From NCBI GenBank assembly GCA_003001795.1, contig PVNI01000006.1, forward strand, positions 1-64,000: a stretch of DNA of 64,000 nt, read 5' to 3'. Positions 15,940 through 25,532 of this stretch are shown here, piece by piece. The notes below the pieces were generated by a model, which searched no databases, was not told the DNA's origin, and saw nothing but the letters and a program-made list of their open reading frames with translations. The stretch comes from Actinomadura viridilutea. GTDB lineage: Bacteria; Actinomycetota; Actinomycetes; Streptosporangiales; Streptosporangiaceae. Position numbers and translations under genes: made by a program. How positions within the stretch are numbered: position 1 is the first letter of the stretch; the number at the start of each line of letters is the position of its first letter.

Positions 15940-16293
15940 GTGCTCGGTGGGCTGCTGGCCGTCGAGGTGACGGGCGAGTCGATGACGCCCGCGTTGCGTC
16001 CCGGTGACTGGCTCTTGGTGCGCCGGGGCGCGCGCGTCGCGGAGGGCGACGTGGTGGTGGCGCGCCATCCGGGACGCGACGGGCTGCTCATCGTCAAGAG
16101 GGCGACGCGGCGCACCGACGGCGGGTGGTGGCTGGAAAGCGACAACCAGGGAGCCCCCGGACGCCAGGACAGCTGGGACTTCGACGCCGTCCCCGACCCC
16201 CTGATCGTCGGCCGCGTCGTCGCCCGCTACTGGCCGCCGTCCCGCCTGTCGATCTTCCGCGTCAGCCGCGCAGGTCCGCGAGAAGACCGCTGA
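15940..16293 (+). CDS. sodX: Nickel-type superoxide dismutase maturation protease
   Basis: 117 residues from GTG 15940 (exact start uncertain; no good ribosome site). It is a small S26-type signal peptidase-like enzyme: the catalytic Ser lies in VTGESMTPALRPGDWLLV and the general-base Lys in LLIVKRAT, followed by WWLESDNQGAPGRQDS. SodX removes the SodN leader to free the N-terminal His. Unlike leader peptidases it shows no obvious membrane anchor. Its last 32 bases overlap the 3' end of the convergent jetD gene. Confidence 0.85.
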   Translation: MLGGLLAVEVTGESMTPALRPGDWLLVRRGARVAEGDVVVARHPGRDGLLIVKRATRRTDGGWWLESDNQGAPGRQDSWDFDAVPDPLIVGRVVARYWPPSRLSIFRVSRAGPREDR

Positions 16294-17518
16294 GCACGAG
16301 CTCCTCGTCCACCCGCACCCCACGCTCTGCCATCGCCGCGGTCAGCTCCGGGTCCCAGGGGGCGGGACGTGGGCGACCGGTCAGCGGGCCGCCGGAGACC
16401 GTCGCCAAGGCCGCCAGGTAGGACGGGGCGTCGTAGCGCCACGGGCGCCACCCGACTCTTTCCCGAACGGCCGCGGCGATCGCGATGCCGCCCCAGTCGA
16501 AGTCGCCGTGGTAGGCGAACTCGGCACCGCCCGCCTCGAGGAGTTCCAGGAGCCGCCACACGGCGGTGGACGGGCGGCCGCTCACGCAGACGAGGGGAGG
16601 GCAGGCCGGGCCGAGATCATCGGCCGCGGCGGCGATCACCACAGGGTTCTCGCATAGCCGGACCAGGCCAGGCGCGGGTAGGGGACCGCGATGGCGGTGG
16701 AGTTGGCGGAGGGTCAAGACCAGCGGTTCGCCTGCGGTCCGGGCGGTGCCCAGCAGACGCCCCAGCGGCGTGTGATCGTCGCCCGGCAGGCCCAGACTCA
16801 GCACGACGGAGGACAGCTCGTCCAGATGCACCCCGACGGCGGCCCAGGCCGCGCGCCGTGCTTCGGCAGTTCCCTCCCCCGTGTGGGGCAGCCCGGCCAG
16901 CGCACGCGCCGCCGACAGGGCCAGCGTCGCCAGTGCGGACCCCTCGTCCAAAGCGTGCGCGTCACCGCAGGTTTCGGCGGCCAGTCGGCCGAGCGGGATC
17001 CCCGAGGAGGGCAGTCGCTCCACGACCGCGGCAAGGCGACAAAGCACCCCGGCGGCCTCCTCCGGGCCGGCGGTGAGCCGGCGGACCAGGCCGGTGGAGT
17101 CCAGCCAGGCACGCCAGCCGTCCAGTTCCGCCCGTCCGCGCACCGCCGCGTCCAGCGGAGCGAAGGCCGCCCGCCAGGCCGCGGCGTTCTCGGCGCGCTC
17201 GCGCACCCGGTCGCGGACGGGGCCGTCCAGCAGCTCGACGGCGGCGGCCAGGCCGTCGGGACAGGCCCCGCTGTCGCGCAGGATCCGATCGACCTCAGCG
17301 AGCCGCACCGATATCGAGGCGCCCGTCCCGACGCGGCGTCCGAGCAGCAGCTCCACGGCACGCCGCTGTTCCGCGGTGGCGTGCGCCAGTGTGATCGAGC
17401 CGGTCAGCGGTCGGCCTCGTTCGAGGCGCCGGCGGACCCGGGCCCGCAACCACGCGATCTCCGAATTGCCCAGTAGGCGGCGCAGCCGGTCGATGTCGGC
17501 GGTCATGTCTCCGGTCAT
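16262..17518 (-). CDS. jetD: JetD-like Wadjet nuclease subunit (DUF2399 / TIGR02679)
   Basis: 418 residues. The C-terminal DUF2399 half is a Toprim-like fold: Glu of CENPVV (about 290) and the acidic pair of HGDFDWGG (about 339 and 341) would bind the metal used for DNA cleavage. The N-terminal half is helical and family-specific. The ATG at 17518 overlaps the jetC stop as ATGA, which decides the start. It is the last gene of the four-gene operon. JetD is the endonuclease that cuts closed circular DNA after loop extrusion by the SMC partners (known for other Wadjet types). All putative catalytic residues are present. Confidence 0.85.
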   Translation of the reverse strand: MTGDMTADIDRLRRLLGNSEIAWLRARVRRRLERGRPLTGSITLAHATAEQRRAVELLLGRRVGTGASISVRLAEVDRILRDSGACPDGLAAAVELLDGPVRDRVRERAENAAAWRAAFAPLDAAVRGRAELDGWRAWLDSTGLVRRLTAGPEEAAGVLCRLAAVVERLPSSGIPLGRLAAETCGDAHALDEGSALATLALSAARALAGLPHTGEGTAEARRAAWAAVGVHLDELSSVVLSLGLPGDDHTPLGRLLGTARTAGEPLVLTLRQLHRHRGPLPAPGLVRLCENPVVIAAAADDLGPACPPLVCVSGRPSTAVWRLLELLEAGGAEFAYHGDFDWGGIAIAAAVRERVGWRPWRYDAPSYLAALATVSGGPLTGRPRPAPWDPELTAAMAERGVRVDEELVLSGLLADLRG

Positions 17519-20500
17519 CCGGCGAACAGGTCCTCTTGCGCGCCGCCCGGCTCGGGACGAGTCACGCGGGTGCGTTCGCGGCCGTCCCAGCGCCACGGTG
17601 TGACCAGGACGGCGTCGATGCCGTCCCGGCGGGACAGGTGGCAGATGGCCAGGCCGGGCACCTGCGGATAGCAGCCCCACTCCCGCTCGCTGGTCATGAC
17701 CACGTCCATGTCGAACGTCGCCAGCAGACCGAGGCACTTGGCCCGCGAGTCGTCGTCGACGCCCGCGAACGCCTCGTCCAGCGCCACCAGGCGCGGCGCG
17801 TACGGGTTGGCGGCGGATTTGTAGTGCGCGGACGCGGCGGCGAACAGCGGCACGGACGCCGCGAGCACTCGCTCTCCACCGGAGGCCGGCCCCGTGGCCG
17901 GGCGCCATTGGCCGTCCTGCAGGCGCTGGATGGTGAAGGCGTGCCAGGTGCGGTAGTCCAGCGCGTTGGTCAGCTGCTCGGTCCAGCCCGCCGCGGGGTT
18001 CCGCTCATGCTCCCGGTTGATCTGTTCCTGCAGGAATGCGCCGACGGCCGCGCGGTCGTCGGCCGACCAGGCGTCGACGGTCTGCCGCAGCTTCTCGCGG
18101 ACCTGCGCCAGGCCCTCGGGGGCGTCACGCGCCGGTTTCCACTGCAGCCGCAGGCGCATCCCGGTGGACGTGGGCCGCGTCTGCAGTTCCGCGTTCATCG
18201 CGGCGACCTCTTCCACGGCCGCGGCGATCAGCTCCTGCAGCGTGCCGGCCACCTCGTTGAGCAGGTGATTCTCCAGAATCTCCCGTTCCCGGGCCGACAG
18301 CAGCCGGGCGCGCTGCTCGGTGTCCTCGGCCAGCGCCTCGACCAGACCCGGGATGTCGTGGGAGCGGCCCTGGAAGACCACGTCCACGACCAGGAACCCG
18401 TCACGCAGGGTCAAGCCCACCGAGTGACCGTGCCGGGACATCACATCCGACAGCAGCTTGTGCTCCTCGGTCACCTTGCGCTGAACGCGGTCCCACTGAG
18501 CGTCTCCGTCGTCAACGCTGTCGAGTGCCGTGTTCACCGCACGGGCCAGTTCCACGGCAGGGCGGGCCGCCCACGTGTCCGCCAGGTCGGGAATCGGCAG
18601 GTCGGGCAGGGCGATGGCGAGCAGTCCGGTGGCGGCGAAGTCGCGGAACGATGCGATCGCCCTGTCGCGATCGACGGCCGCCTCCTTGATGCGCTCGGCG
18701 AGCTGCTCGCACCTGCTCTCGGCTTTCAGCCGGGTCTCCAGCGCTGTGCTCTCGCGCTTGCGAATGTCCTCCTGGTGCCTTTCACATGCGTCGAGGGACC
18801 GTTGCACCTCGTCCATCTGCCGGAAGAGCTCCTCCACGGCGGCTCCGGCGGTGGCGACCAGAGTCCGGTAGCTCTCCGCGGCGGCGATCGCCTTCTCGCG
18901 AGCGGCGGCGGCGCGTTCCGACAGGTCGTTCAGGCGTCGCTGAACGTCGGCCAGCTCCTCGTCCTCCTCGCGTTCGGTTCGGCGCGCGGCGAGCAGGATT
19001 TCGGCGGCGTGCCACAGCCCCGCCAGCGCCAGCCGGTACTCGGTCAGTGCCTGGCCGACTTCCGCCAGCTGCGCGGCGTCCGCCGGCAGGCCGACATCGC
19101 CGGCGAACTCGGCGGCGGCCCGGTGTGCCGCGGCGACCTCGTCGTCGCGGGCGGCCACCATGGCGAGGGCCTCCCTGTGCTGCTCGGCGAGCTGCCGGCG
19201 CTGGCGGTGCCGGTCGGTGAGACGGACGAGCGCCTCCCGCAGAGCCGCGTCCGAGGGGAGCGCGCGATGCTCGGCGTCCAGTGCCCGCTGCCGGGCCGCG
19301 AGCCTGTCGCGCGCGTCCAGCAGCCCCGTGATGCGATCGGTGGTCGCGGCGAGTTCGTCGCGCAGCCGGGCCACACGGGCGCGCCGGGCCGCCTCTCGCG
19401 CCCCTTCGCCGATGTAGCCGGCCTCGTCCTTGTGCCAGGCGCCGCCGAGCACGCCGTTGGCCCATCGGCCGTCCACGGCGACCCAGGTCGTCCCGCCGCC
19501 CGGGCCGAGGCCGATTCCGGCCAGCACGGCCCGGACGGCATCGTCGCCGAGTGCGGCGGCCTGGGGGTCGGCGCGGTCGATGGCCGGGTGCAGCACGGCG
19601 GTGCAGGACGGGCCGTCGACGGGCTCGCCGGTCAGCAGGAACGTGTCGTCCTCCGCCAGCAGCCCGCCCTCGGGCGTCACCCAGGCGTCGAGAAGGCCCG
19701 CCGCCTCCAGCGCCGCCTCCAGACCGGCGCGTTGCTCGGCGGGCAGCGCGTCGGCGAAGTCCACGACCTTCCACAGCGGCGCACCCGGCCGACCGGTGCG
19801 GGCCTGCGGGGCACGCGTGTAGGGGACGGGCGGGGGCTCGTGGACACCGCGCTCCAGCCGATCGATCTCCTCTCTGAGCCGCCGCGCCGTCTCCTGCTCG
19901 TCACGCAGCCGCGACCGCAGGTCGGCGTCCAGACGACCGAGCTCGGCGGTCGCCGCGCGCGCCGCGTCGTCCACGGCCGCGGCGGCGGGGTTGGGGGTCT
20001 CCGCGGTCTGCGTCCACGCCTTCAGCGCGGCCACCACCCCGTCCGGGTCCTCGATCTTGATCTCCGTGAGCCCGGCCATGTAGGCGACGTAGGCCTCGAC
20101 GAGCTCCTCCGCGCGCTCCCGCGCCGTCGTCTCGGCGGCGGCGACCGCCGCGGCGGCCTCCTGCACCTGGTTCTCCAGGCGCTCCGCCGCCGCCCTGGCC
20201 GATTCCAGCCGGGTCCGCGCCTGGGCCAGGGCGGCTAGGAGCCGTTCCAACTCGGCGATCGCCTGCGAGGTGCGCCGGACGAGTTCGTCGGCGTCCCGCC
20301 GGGCCTGCGCCGGGTCGCGCTCCCACTCAGTGACGATCTGCTCGTGCCGACTCCCGCATCGGGCCTGGTCGGCGGCGGCCGCCGCCCGTTCCGACGCGGC
20401 GGCCGCGGCCTGCTCGGCCTGCTCGCGCCGCACGCGCGCCTCCTCGGCGCGTGTGCGGCGGCGGTCGACCTCCGTGAGCCGCTCGGCGCGTTCGCGCTCC

Positions 20501-21606
20501 AGGTGGTCGGCATGCTCGTTCCTGCGGTCGGCCTCCCGCTTCGCCTCCTCGATGCGTCGGGCGTCGCGCATCTGCGGGCTCTCCCTCAACGCCTGAAGGC
20601 GCGCCTCCAGCCGTTTCTTTTCGGCCTGGAGGTCCTCCAGGAGCCGGCGCGCCTCGGCCAGCTCCCGCTCAGCGGCCTCGCGCTCGGACTCGGCCGTGGC
20701 CAGATCCCGGTTCAACCTCTCATAGCGGCTGTTGGTCTGCCGCGGGTCCGCGGCGGCGCGCTTGGCGGCGATCCGGGCGTACCGGCGGTAATGGCGGAGG
20801 AACGCCTCGGCGGCTGTGCGGGCCTCGTTGAGCGAGCGCAGGGCCTCGCGTTCCTCGTCCAGGCCGCGGAACGCCTCGGCGACCGTGGCGATCAAGGTGG
20901 GGCTCAGCGGCGGCAGCGCCTCGGTGAGCGCCCGCGAGAGCAGCCGTTCGTCCGGGCGCTTGGACAGCTGGGGCTGGCGCAGCTGGATCAGCAGGTTCAC
21001 CAAGGCCTCGTAGCGGTGCGCGCCGAGACCGAACAGGGTCTCGTCCACCGCCCGCCGGTAGTCCGACGCCTTGTCATAGACCATCCCGCGGCCCTCCACC
21101 GCCTCCCGGAGCTTCTCGCGGCTGAGCGCCACGCCCGTGGCCGACACCAGGTGGAGGTCCCGCCCGGGACGCTGATCGGTGACGAAGAACCAGTGCCGGG
21201 CGATGCCGCGTCCTGACACCGCCTTCAGCCCGCACCCGATCGTGCGGAACTCGGTCGTTCCGTCGGCGGCGCGGCGGCCGAACTCCAGCCAGGTATAGCC
21301 GAGCCGCTCGGGATACGGGTGCCTGCCGCCCAGCAGCAGGTTCCACTCCATGCGCTTCTGCCGGTCGCCGTCGGGCTCGACCCGGTGCGGGGCGAGCTCG
21401 CCGTCCAGCAGGAACGGCAGCGTCAGCGCGAGCACCTTGGACTTGCCGGTGCCGTTGTTGCCGCGCAGCAGCAGCCGCCCGTCGTGGAACCAGAACTCCT
21501 CGGCGTCGTAGTAGAAGATGTCGACCAGGCCGGCGCGCAGGGGCTTCCACCGCTCGGATGTCGGTTCGGGGAGCCGTACCGCCGGGTCCGATGTCTTCGT
21601 CGTCAC
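17515..21606 (-). CDS. jetC: JetC-like SMC ATPase of a Wadjet system (TIGR02680)
   Basis: 1363 residues from GTG 21606. The Walker A motif GNNGTGKS is at 49-56 and the ABC signature SGGE near 1242, with Walker B RLVALDEAF near 1272-1280. Between them lie two long charged coiled-coil arms (about 290-560 and 720-1010) rich in Ala/Arg/Glu, separated by a hinge-like segment (about 570-720). The architecture is that of MukB/MksB-type SMC motors. With JetA and JetB it should form a plasmid-sensing loop extruder. It starts 18 bases after jetB and overlaps jetD. Confidence 0.92.
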   Translation of the reverse strand: MTTKTSDPAVRLPEPTSERWKPLRAGLVDIFYYDAEEFWFHDGRLLLRGNNGTGKSKVLALTLPFLLDGELAPHRVEPDGDRQKRMEWNLLLGGRHPYPERLGYTWLEFGRRAADGTTEFRTIGCGLKAVSGRGIARHWFFVTDQRPGRDLHLVSATGVALSREKLREAVEGRGMVYDKASDYRRAVDETLFGLGAHRYEALVNLLIQLRQPQLSKRPDERLLSRALTEALPPLSPTLIATVAEAFRGLDEEREALRSLNEARTAAEAFLRHYRRYARIAAKRAAADPRQTNSRYERLNRDLATAESEREAAERELAEARRLLEDLQAEKKRLEARLQALRESPQMRDARRIEEAKREADRRNEHADHLERERAERLTEVDRRRTRAEEARVRREQAEQAAAAASERAAAAADQARCGSRHEQIVTEWERDPAQARRDADELVRRTSQAIAELERLLAALAQARTRLESARAAAERLENQVQEAAAAVAAAETTARERAEELVEAYVAYMAGLTEIKIEDPDGVVAALKAWTQTAETPNPAAAAVDDAARAATAELGRLDADLRSRLRDEQETARRLREEIDRLERGVHEPPPVPYTRAPQARTGRPGAPLWKVVDFADALPAEQRAGLEAALEAAGLLDAWVTPEGGLLAEDDTFLLTGEPVDGPSCTAVLHPAIDRADPQAAALGDDAVRAVLAGIGLGPGGGTTWVAVDGRWANGVLGGAWHKDEAGYIGEGAREAARRARVARLRDELAATTDRITGLLDARDRLAARQRALDAEHRALPSDAALREALVRLTDRHRQRRQLAEQHREALAMVAARDDEVAAAHRAAAEFAGDVGLPADAAQLAEVGQALTEYRLALAGLWHAAEILLAARRTEREEDEELADVQRRLNDLSERAAAAREKAIAAAESYRTLVATAGAAVEELFRQMDEVQRSLDACERHQEDIRKRESTALETRLKAESRCEQLAERIKEAAVDRDRAIASFRDFAATGLLAIALPDLPIPDLADTWAARPAVELARAVNTALDSVDDGDAQWDRVQRKVTEEHKLLSDVMSRHGHSVGLTLRDGFLVVDVVFQGRSHDIPGLVEALAEDTEQRARLLSAREREILENHLLNEVAGTLQELIAAAVEEVAAMNAELQTRPTSTGMRLRLQWKPARDAPEGLAQVREKLRQTVDAWSADDRAAVGAFLQEQINREHERNPAAGWTEQLTNALDYRTWHAFTIQRLQDGQWRPATGPASGGERVLAASVPLFAAASAHYKSAANPYAPRLVALDEAFAGVDDDSRAKCLGLLATFDMDVVMTSEREWGCYPQVPGLAICHLSRRDGIDAVLVTPWRWDGRERTRVTRPEPGGAQEDLFAG

Positions 21607-21624
21607 CGTTCGCCTCTCCGGGAG

Positions 21625-22776
21625 TCAGTTGCGGATGGTGGGCTCGTCCAGGGCGTAGCGGGCGATGGCGGGCAGCGCGCGCACCCGGTCCGGCAGGACG
21701 ACGACCAGGCGCAGCGCCGCCAGCTTCTCCAGAGCGATGTCCAGTAGCTCGTCCTCGGCGCCGGGCTCGGTCACGCCCTTGCGCCAGTAGGAGGCGTGCC
21801 GGGCGGCGGCATCGCGGACGAAGGCGCGCAGCTCGTCGCGGGTCACCTCGCCGTCGCGTCCGGCCAGGAACTCGGCGACCAGGAGCGTCACGTGTCCGTC
21901 GGTGTGCTGCTCGGGCATGCGGACATCGGTCAGCTCGTCGTCGGGGTCGACCATGGCGATGCCCTCCGCCCGTACCTCGGGCACCAGCCCGGTCGCCTCC
22001 TCGATCCGCCGGGTGATCGCCGGCCGTTGCGACAGCAGATAGGCGCGCTCGGCCTCGTCCAGGTCGTGGTGGTAGATGACCGGGTCTTCGAGAAGACGCC
22101 TGGTCAGTCTCCACCGCAACGCCTGATTGCGCAGGTCGTCGCTGTCGGGCACGGGCTCGTCGGTCAGTGCGGACAGCCTCTCCTCGAATGTGGCGGCGGT
22201 CACCGTGGACGGGCCGCGCGCCCCTGTGAGCAGCACCGACAGCACGTTGCGGCGCACGTCGTACAAGGCGTCTCCGGTCGCCGAGAGGTACGCCTCCTCG
22301 TCGCCGGCCACCCGCCGCAGGACTCCCCAGTCGAGCAGCGTCCGCACCACCGCGACCAGGTCGGCCCGCTCCGCCCGGGTGTCCAGGGTGAACTCGAGCG
22401 CCAGGTCCGGTTCGGCCGCCGCGTTCAGCACCTCCTCGGCGAGCCGGCCCAGCGTGGTCTGCGCGTCGGCGCGCTCCAACACCGCGAGAGCCAGGCACAA
22501 CAGGACATAGCGGCGCCTGCCGAACGGCTCCTTGCCCTTGCCGCGCGCGGGGTGCGTGGCGTCCTCCAGCGACGGGGCCGTCTTGAACAGCCGTGCGGTC
22601 TCGCTGTCGACGTGCAGCCGCCAGCCGGTCTCCCGGCTCAGCCAGTCACGCAGCTCGGCCTGGTGCCGTCGGACCAGCGTCAGCTCTTCGGGATCGGACT
22701 CGGCGGTCAGCAGCGGTTTGCGCAGCAGGGCGCGCAACGCGGCCCGCCGCTGCGCCCGTTCCTCCTCCTGGATCAC
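21625..22776 (-). CDS. jetB: JetB-like Wadjet subunit (DUF2398 / TIGR02678)
   Basis: 383 residues from GTG 22776, which overlaps the jetA stop by 4 bases (GTGA). The sequence contains winged-helix-like elements: RRRYVLLCLALAVLERADAQTTLGRLAEEV, WGVLRRVAGDEEAYL and the C-terminal KLAALRLVVVLPDRVRALPAIARYAL. This is the MukE/MksE-like kite subunit role. Family membership is inferred from operon position, length and these segments. Confidence 0.85.
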   Translation of the reverse strand: MIQEEERAQRRAALRALLRKPLLTAESDPEELTLVRRHQAELRDWLSRETGWRLHVDSETARLFKTAPSLEDATHPARGKGKEPFGRRRYVLLCLALAVLERADAQTTLGRLAEEVLNAAAEPDLALEFTLDTRAERADLVAVVRTLLDWGVLRRVAGDEEAYLSATGDALYDVRRNVLSVLLTGARGPSTVTAATFEERLSALTDEPVPDSDDLRNQALRWRLTRRLLEDPVIYHHDLDEAERAYLLSQRPAITRRIEEATGLVPEVRAEGIAMVDPDDELTDVRMPEQHTDGHVTLLVAEFLAGRDGEVTRDELRAFVRDAAARHASYWRKGVTEPGAEDELLDIALEKLAALRLVVVLPDRVRALPAIARYALDEPTIRN

Positions 22777-24305
22777 GGTGTTCCCGTCAGGTCGGTGATC
22801 TCGATGATGTGCTCGGGGCCGGTGAGCACTCCGTCCTCGGTGCGGACGCGCGCCGGCCCGCCGTCGGGCACCAGCGACAGCCGCACCTCCATCGATCCGT
22901 CCGCGGTGAGCGTCTTCACCTCGGTCTCACCCGGTCGGCGCGCCGCCAGGGCGTCGCCGAGCAACGCGAGGAACAGCCGGAACGCCTTCGGATCGAGCAC
23001 GTTCAGGTCCGACAGGAGCGTCGGCCCCGCGGTGCGGAGCCGGGCGCGCGCCGCCGCCGTCTCGGCGGCCTCGCGCTCCGCCTGCTCGGCCAGCAGCCTC
23101 TTGGCCTGCGAACGGTCGCGCACGCGATGGGGCCTGCCGCGCCGCTCGTAGGAGCCCGTCCGGCGCAGCCGCGGGGAGATCCGCACCGCCGGCGCCCGCG
23201 CCCACGGCATGCCCGCGGTGCCCGCCTCGTCCCACGCGGCGACGGTCTCCGGGGTGACCGTCAGATGACGGGCCGACGTGAGCCCGAACGCGGCGCGCCA
23301 CAGCCGGTGCCGCGCCTGATCATCAGGCGCCTCGGCGAACCACCGCGCCAGCGTCCGGAAGTCCGCCGAGCGGTCGGAACGGCCCGACCGCCGCTCGTTG
23401 AGCAGGCCCACCGTGTCGACCAGCTGCTTGATCGCCGTCACCGCGGCCTGCCGCAGCAGCCTCGCCTGCGACTGGCGGTCCGCGCCCCCTGACACGAACC
23501 AGTCGCGGAGGCCCCGCCACCGATTGAGCCACCCGTCGAACGCCGCCGCCTCGGCCCGCTCCCTGGCCGCGTCGGCGTCGGCGCCGTCCGGTACGGCGTC
23601 GGCCGCTTCCCGCCGCGCCGCCAGTCGAAGCAGCCGCTCGTGTCCCCGCGCCTCGACCTTGGCCAGGAGCGTCGCGATTCGGGCACCGGAATTGGCCAGG
23701 TCGGCGATGAACCGATCGATGTAGTCGATCAGTCGTTCCTTGTAGGCGATGAAGCCTTCCACGTCGCCGTCGGAGAAGTCGATCGCCCGGCGCAGCGAGG
23801 CCATGAACGCCTGCGCGTTGTCCGCGAGCGAGGAGAACCGCTCGGCGAGACTCAGCAGCAGGAGATGGACCTTGACCGGATCCGGGTCGGCGTCGTCGGC
23901 CAGGGCGGACAAGGCCTCCAGCTGATCGCCGATGTCCGCCAGGGCCACCGACTGCAACGCTCCCCGCCGCCCGATCGCGTCCTCGTAGAACGCGATCGCC
24001 TGCTCTGCCGCCTGCCCGGCCGCGGTCAGCTGGTAAAGGAACCGCTTGCGGTGAAAGTCTTCGACGGTGGTGACCCGGCCGGTGTCGGCGTCGGCCCGCA
24101 GATTCCCCCACTCGACGAGCTTGTCCAGCGCCTGCGCGAGCTGTTCGTCGTTCGCTCGCCCCAGCTCGGCGGCCACGTCCTCGGGCCGCAGGTGGACGAT
24201 GAACCGTTCCTTGGCCTTCGCGAACACCCCCAGCACCTCCCGGTAAAGCTGGGAGTTCGGTGTGCTCAGATGCGCGAACGGCTGTGGCGAAGACTGATCG
24301 GCCAT
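22773..24305 (-). CDS. jetA: JetA-like Wadjet subunit (DUF2397 / TIGR02677)
   Basis: 510 residues from ATG 24305. The opening FAHLSTPNSQLYREVLGVFAKAKERFIVHLRPEDV with a following winged helix (NLRADADTGRVTTVEDFHRKRFLYQLTAAGQAAEQA) is characteristic of the DUF2397 family. The middle is helical, and the C-terminus is beta-rich (MEVRLSLVPDGGPARVRTEDGVLTG). It corresponds to the kleisin-like MukF/MksF role. First gene of the jetABCD operon, with ~370 bp of apparently gene-free DNA upstream as promoter. Confidence 0.87.
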   Translation of the reverse strand: MADQSSPQPFAHLSTPNSQLYREVLGVFAKAKERFIVHLRPEDVAAELGRANDEQLAQALDKLVEWGNLRADADTGRVTTVEDFHRKRFLYQLTAAGQAAEQAIAFYEDAIGRRGALQSVALADIGDQLEALSALADDADPDPVKVHLLLLSLAERFSSLADNAQAFMASLRRAIDFSDGDVEGFIAYKERLIDYIDRFIADLANSGARIATLLAKVEARGHERLLRLAARREAADAVPDGADADAARERAEAAAFDGWLNRWRGLRDWFVSGGADRQSQARLLRQAAVTAIKQLVDTVGLLNERRSGRSDRSADFRTLARWFAEAPDDQARHRLWRAAFGLTSARHLTVTPETVAAWDEAGTAGMPWARAPAVRISPRLRRTGSYERRGRPHRVRDRSQAKRLLAEQAEREAAETAAARARLRTAGPTLLSDLNVLDPKAFRLFLALLGDALAARRPGETEVKTLTADGSMEVRLSLVPDGGPARVRTEDGVLTGPEHIIEITDLTGTP

Positions 24306-24679
24306 CTACCGGCTTCCTGACCCTTTGGTCTCCCGGCCACCACGCGTTTCCCAGGGTGGCTGAGCTCTCACAGTAGAGGAGGCCTCTGACACTTGCGGCC
24401 TTCTGCGCCGTTGTGGCCGGAAATTGTCGCCTTTAGGGCAGGGACCCCAGTACGACGGCGCGATGCTCGCGCCATGACCACGGCCTTTGCTCGCCGCGTC
24501 TGGCGATGATCACGGGTGGGGCGGTCCAGGCGAGGCCGCCTTTGGTGTGGGGGCCAGGCCGCCGCCTGTGAGTTATGAGGTTTTTGATTCTTATGTGGCG
24601 GATGGTGCGTTCAGACGGACCGCAGACCGCTATGGCGACCGTCCTCGGAGACGGGGTGACAGCCCGCGAGCGATTCGCC
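24306..24679. other. Gene-free stretch upstream of jetA
   Basis: 374 bp. Only very short or arginine-rich open frames are present. It should contain the jet operon promoter; I see no clear operator, only an 8-bp palindrome GAGGCCTC near 24380. Confidence 0.4.
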
Positions 24680-25255
24680 TCAACGGCGGCGGGGGCGGAG
24701 GGGGACGGAGACTCGGCGGGGCCGGGGACGGTGGGTCGCCGAGGAAAGATCGGGGCGGCGATCGGGGGACGGGGTGTGCTCGGTGCAGTAGCGGCGGGAG
24801 GGGGCGTCGGTGGCGTCGAGGTAGACGCGTTCGCAGCCCTCGGCCGCGCAGACGCCGAGCCCGGCCAGGCCGCGCTCGCTGATGTGGACGGCGAGCCCCA
24901 TGGCGGCGCGCGCCGCGTACCGGTCGGGGATGGAGCCGCCCTCGTTGAAGTGCAGATGCCAGTCCTCCGCGTCGTGGCCGGACAGCTGCGGATGGACGGG
25001 GTGCCGGATGAGCAGGGCGTTGAGGCGTTCGACGGCGCCCTCTTCGTCCCCGCGGGACGCCGCGACGAAGACGGCCCGCAGCTCCTCGCGCAGTTCGCGC
25101 ATCGCGTCCAGGTCGCGGCGCGTGATCCGGCCGCTCAGGTGCGGACGGTCCGCCAGCAGCGCCTGCAGCCCGTCCAGGTCCCCGAGATCGTCCCCGTCCA
25201 GGCCCCGGGTGTTCACCAGAACGAGCGCCAGGTCTGCGTAGGAGGAGAGGTCCAC
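24680..25255 (-). CDS. CGNR zinc-finger-like (ABATE domain) protein with atypical C-terminus
   Basis: 191 residues. The N-terminal ABATE-type helical domain (DLALVLVNTRGLDGDD, then LREELRAVFVAASRGDE) and HLHFNEGGSIPDRYAARAAMGLAVHISE are typical. The zinc finger begins GVCAAEGCERVYLDATDAPSRRYC, but the expected second cysteine pair and CGNR/CATR box are absent; after CTEHT the chain becomes a Pro/Arg-rich tail. The C-terminus may be degenerate or frameshifted, or His may replace the fourth ligand. Family members are putative transcription factors. Confidence 0.7.
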   Translation of the reverse strand: MDLSSYADLALVLVNTRGLDGDDLGDLDGLQALLADRPHLSGRITRRDLDAMRELREELRAVFVAASRGDEEGAVERLNALLIRHPVHPQLSGHDAEDWHLHFNEGGSIPDRYAARAAMGLAVHISERGLAGLGVCAAEGCERVYLDATDAPSRRYCTEHTPSPDRRPDLSSATHRPRPRRVSVPLRPRRR

Positions 25256-25479
25256 GAGCGCTCCTGACGGAGTCGGGCCCTCGCGCGAGGGTGAGTCGTC
25301 GGGATCATTCCCCTATGCCGACTATTACACCTTCTGTGACTGCGGCCATAGAAGCCGTCCCGGAGGAATATGAAATATTGTGCTGCTTTGCCCGCTCCTT
25401 GTCGATGAATCGCTGGTCATGGAGGGGTGACGTCGCAGATTTCGCTGCATGTCACGGCGGTGCCGGCGTCCCCATGACA

Positions 25480-25516
25480 ACGGCCCGTGCCCCCGTGTGC
25501 GGGGAGCACGGGCCGT
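25480..25516. terminator. Malic enzyme terminator hairpin
   Basis: An 11-bp perfect stem ACGGCCCGTGC (25480-25490) with its complement (25506-25516), extended inside by CCCC (25491-25494) with GGGG (25501-25504). It starts 16 bases past the malic enzyme stop. The rest of the 25256-25532 gap shows no convincing gene. Confidence 0.8.
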
Positions 25517-25532
25517 GACGCGAAGCGCCTGG

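Noticed and set aside
17536..20238. 900-codon open frame on the plus strand opposite jetC
   Set aside because: Antisense shadow; the minus-strand SMC protein has all ATPase motifs.
25291..25518. 75-codon plus-strand frame containing the malic enzyme terminator
   Set aside because: Ends inside the hairpin, no ribosome site, no recognisable sequence.
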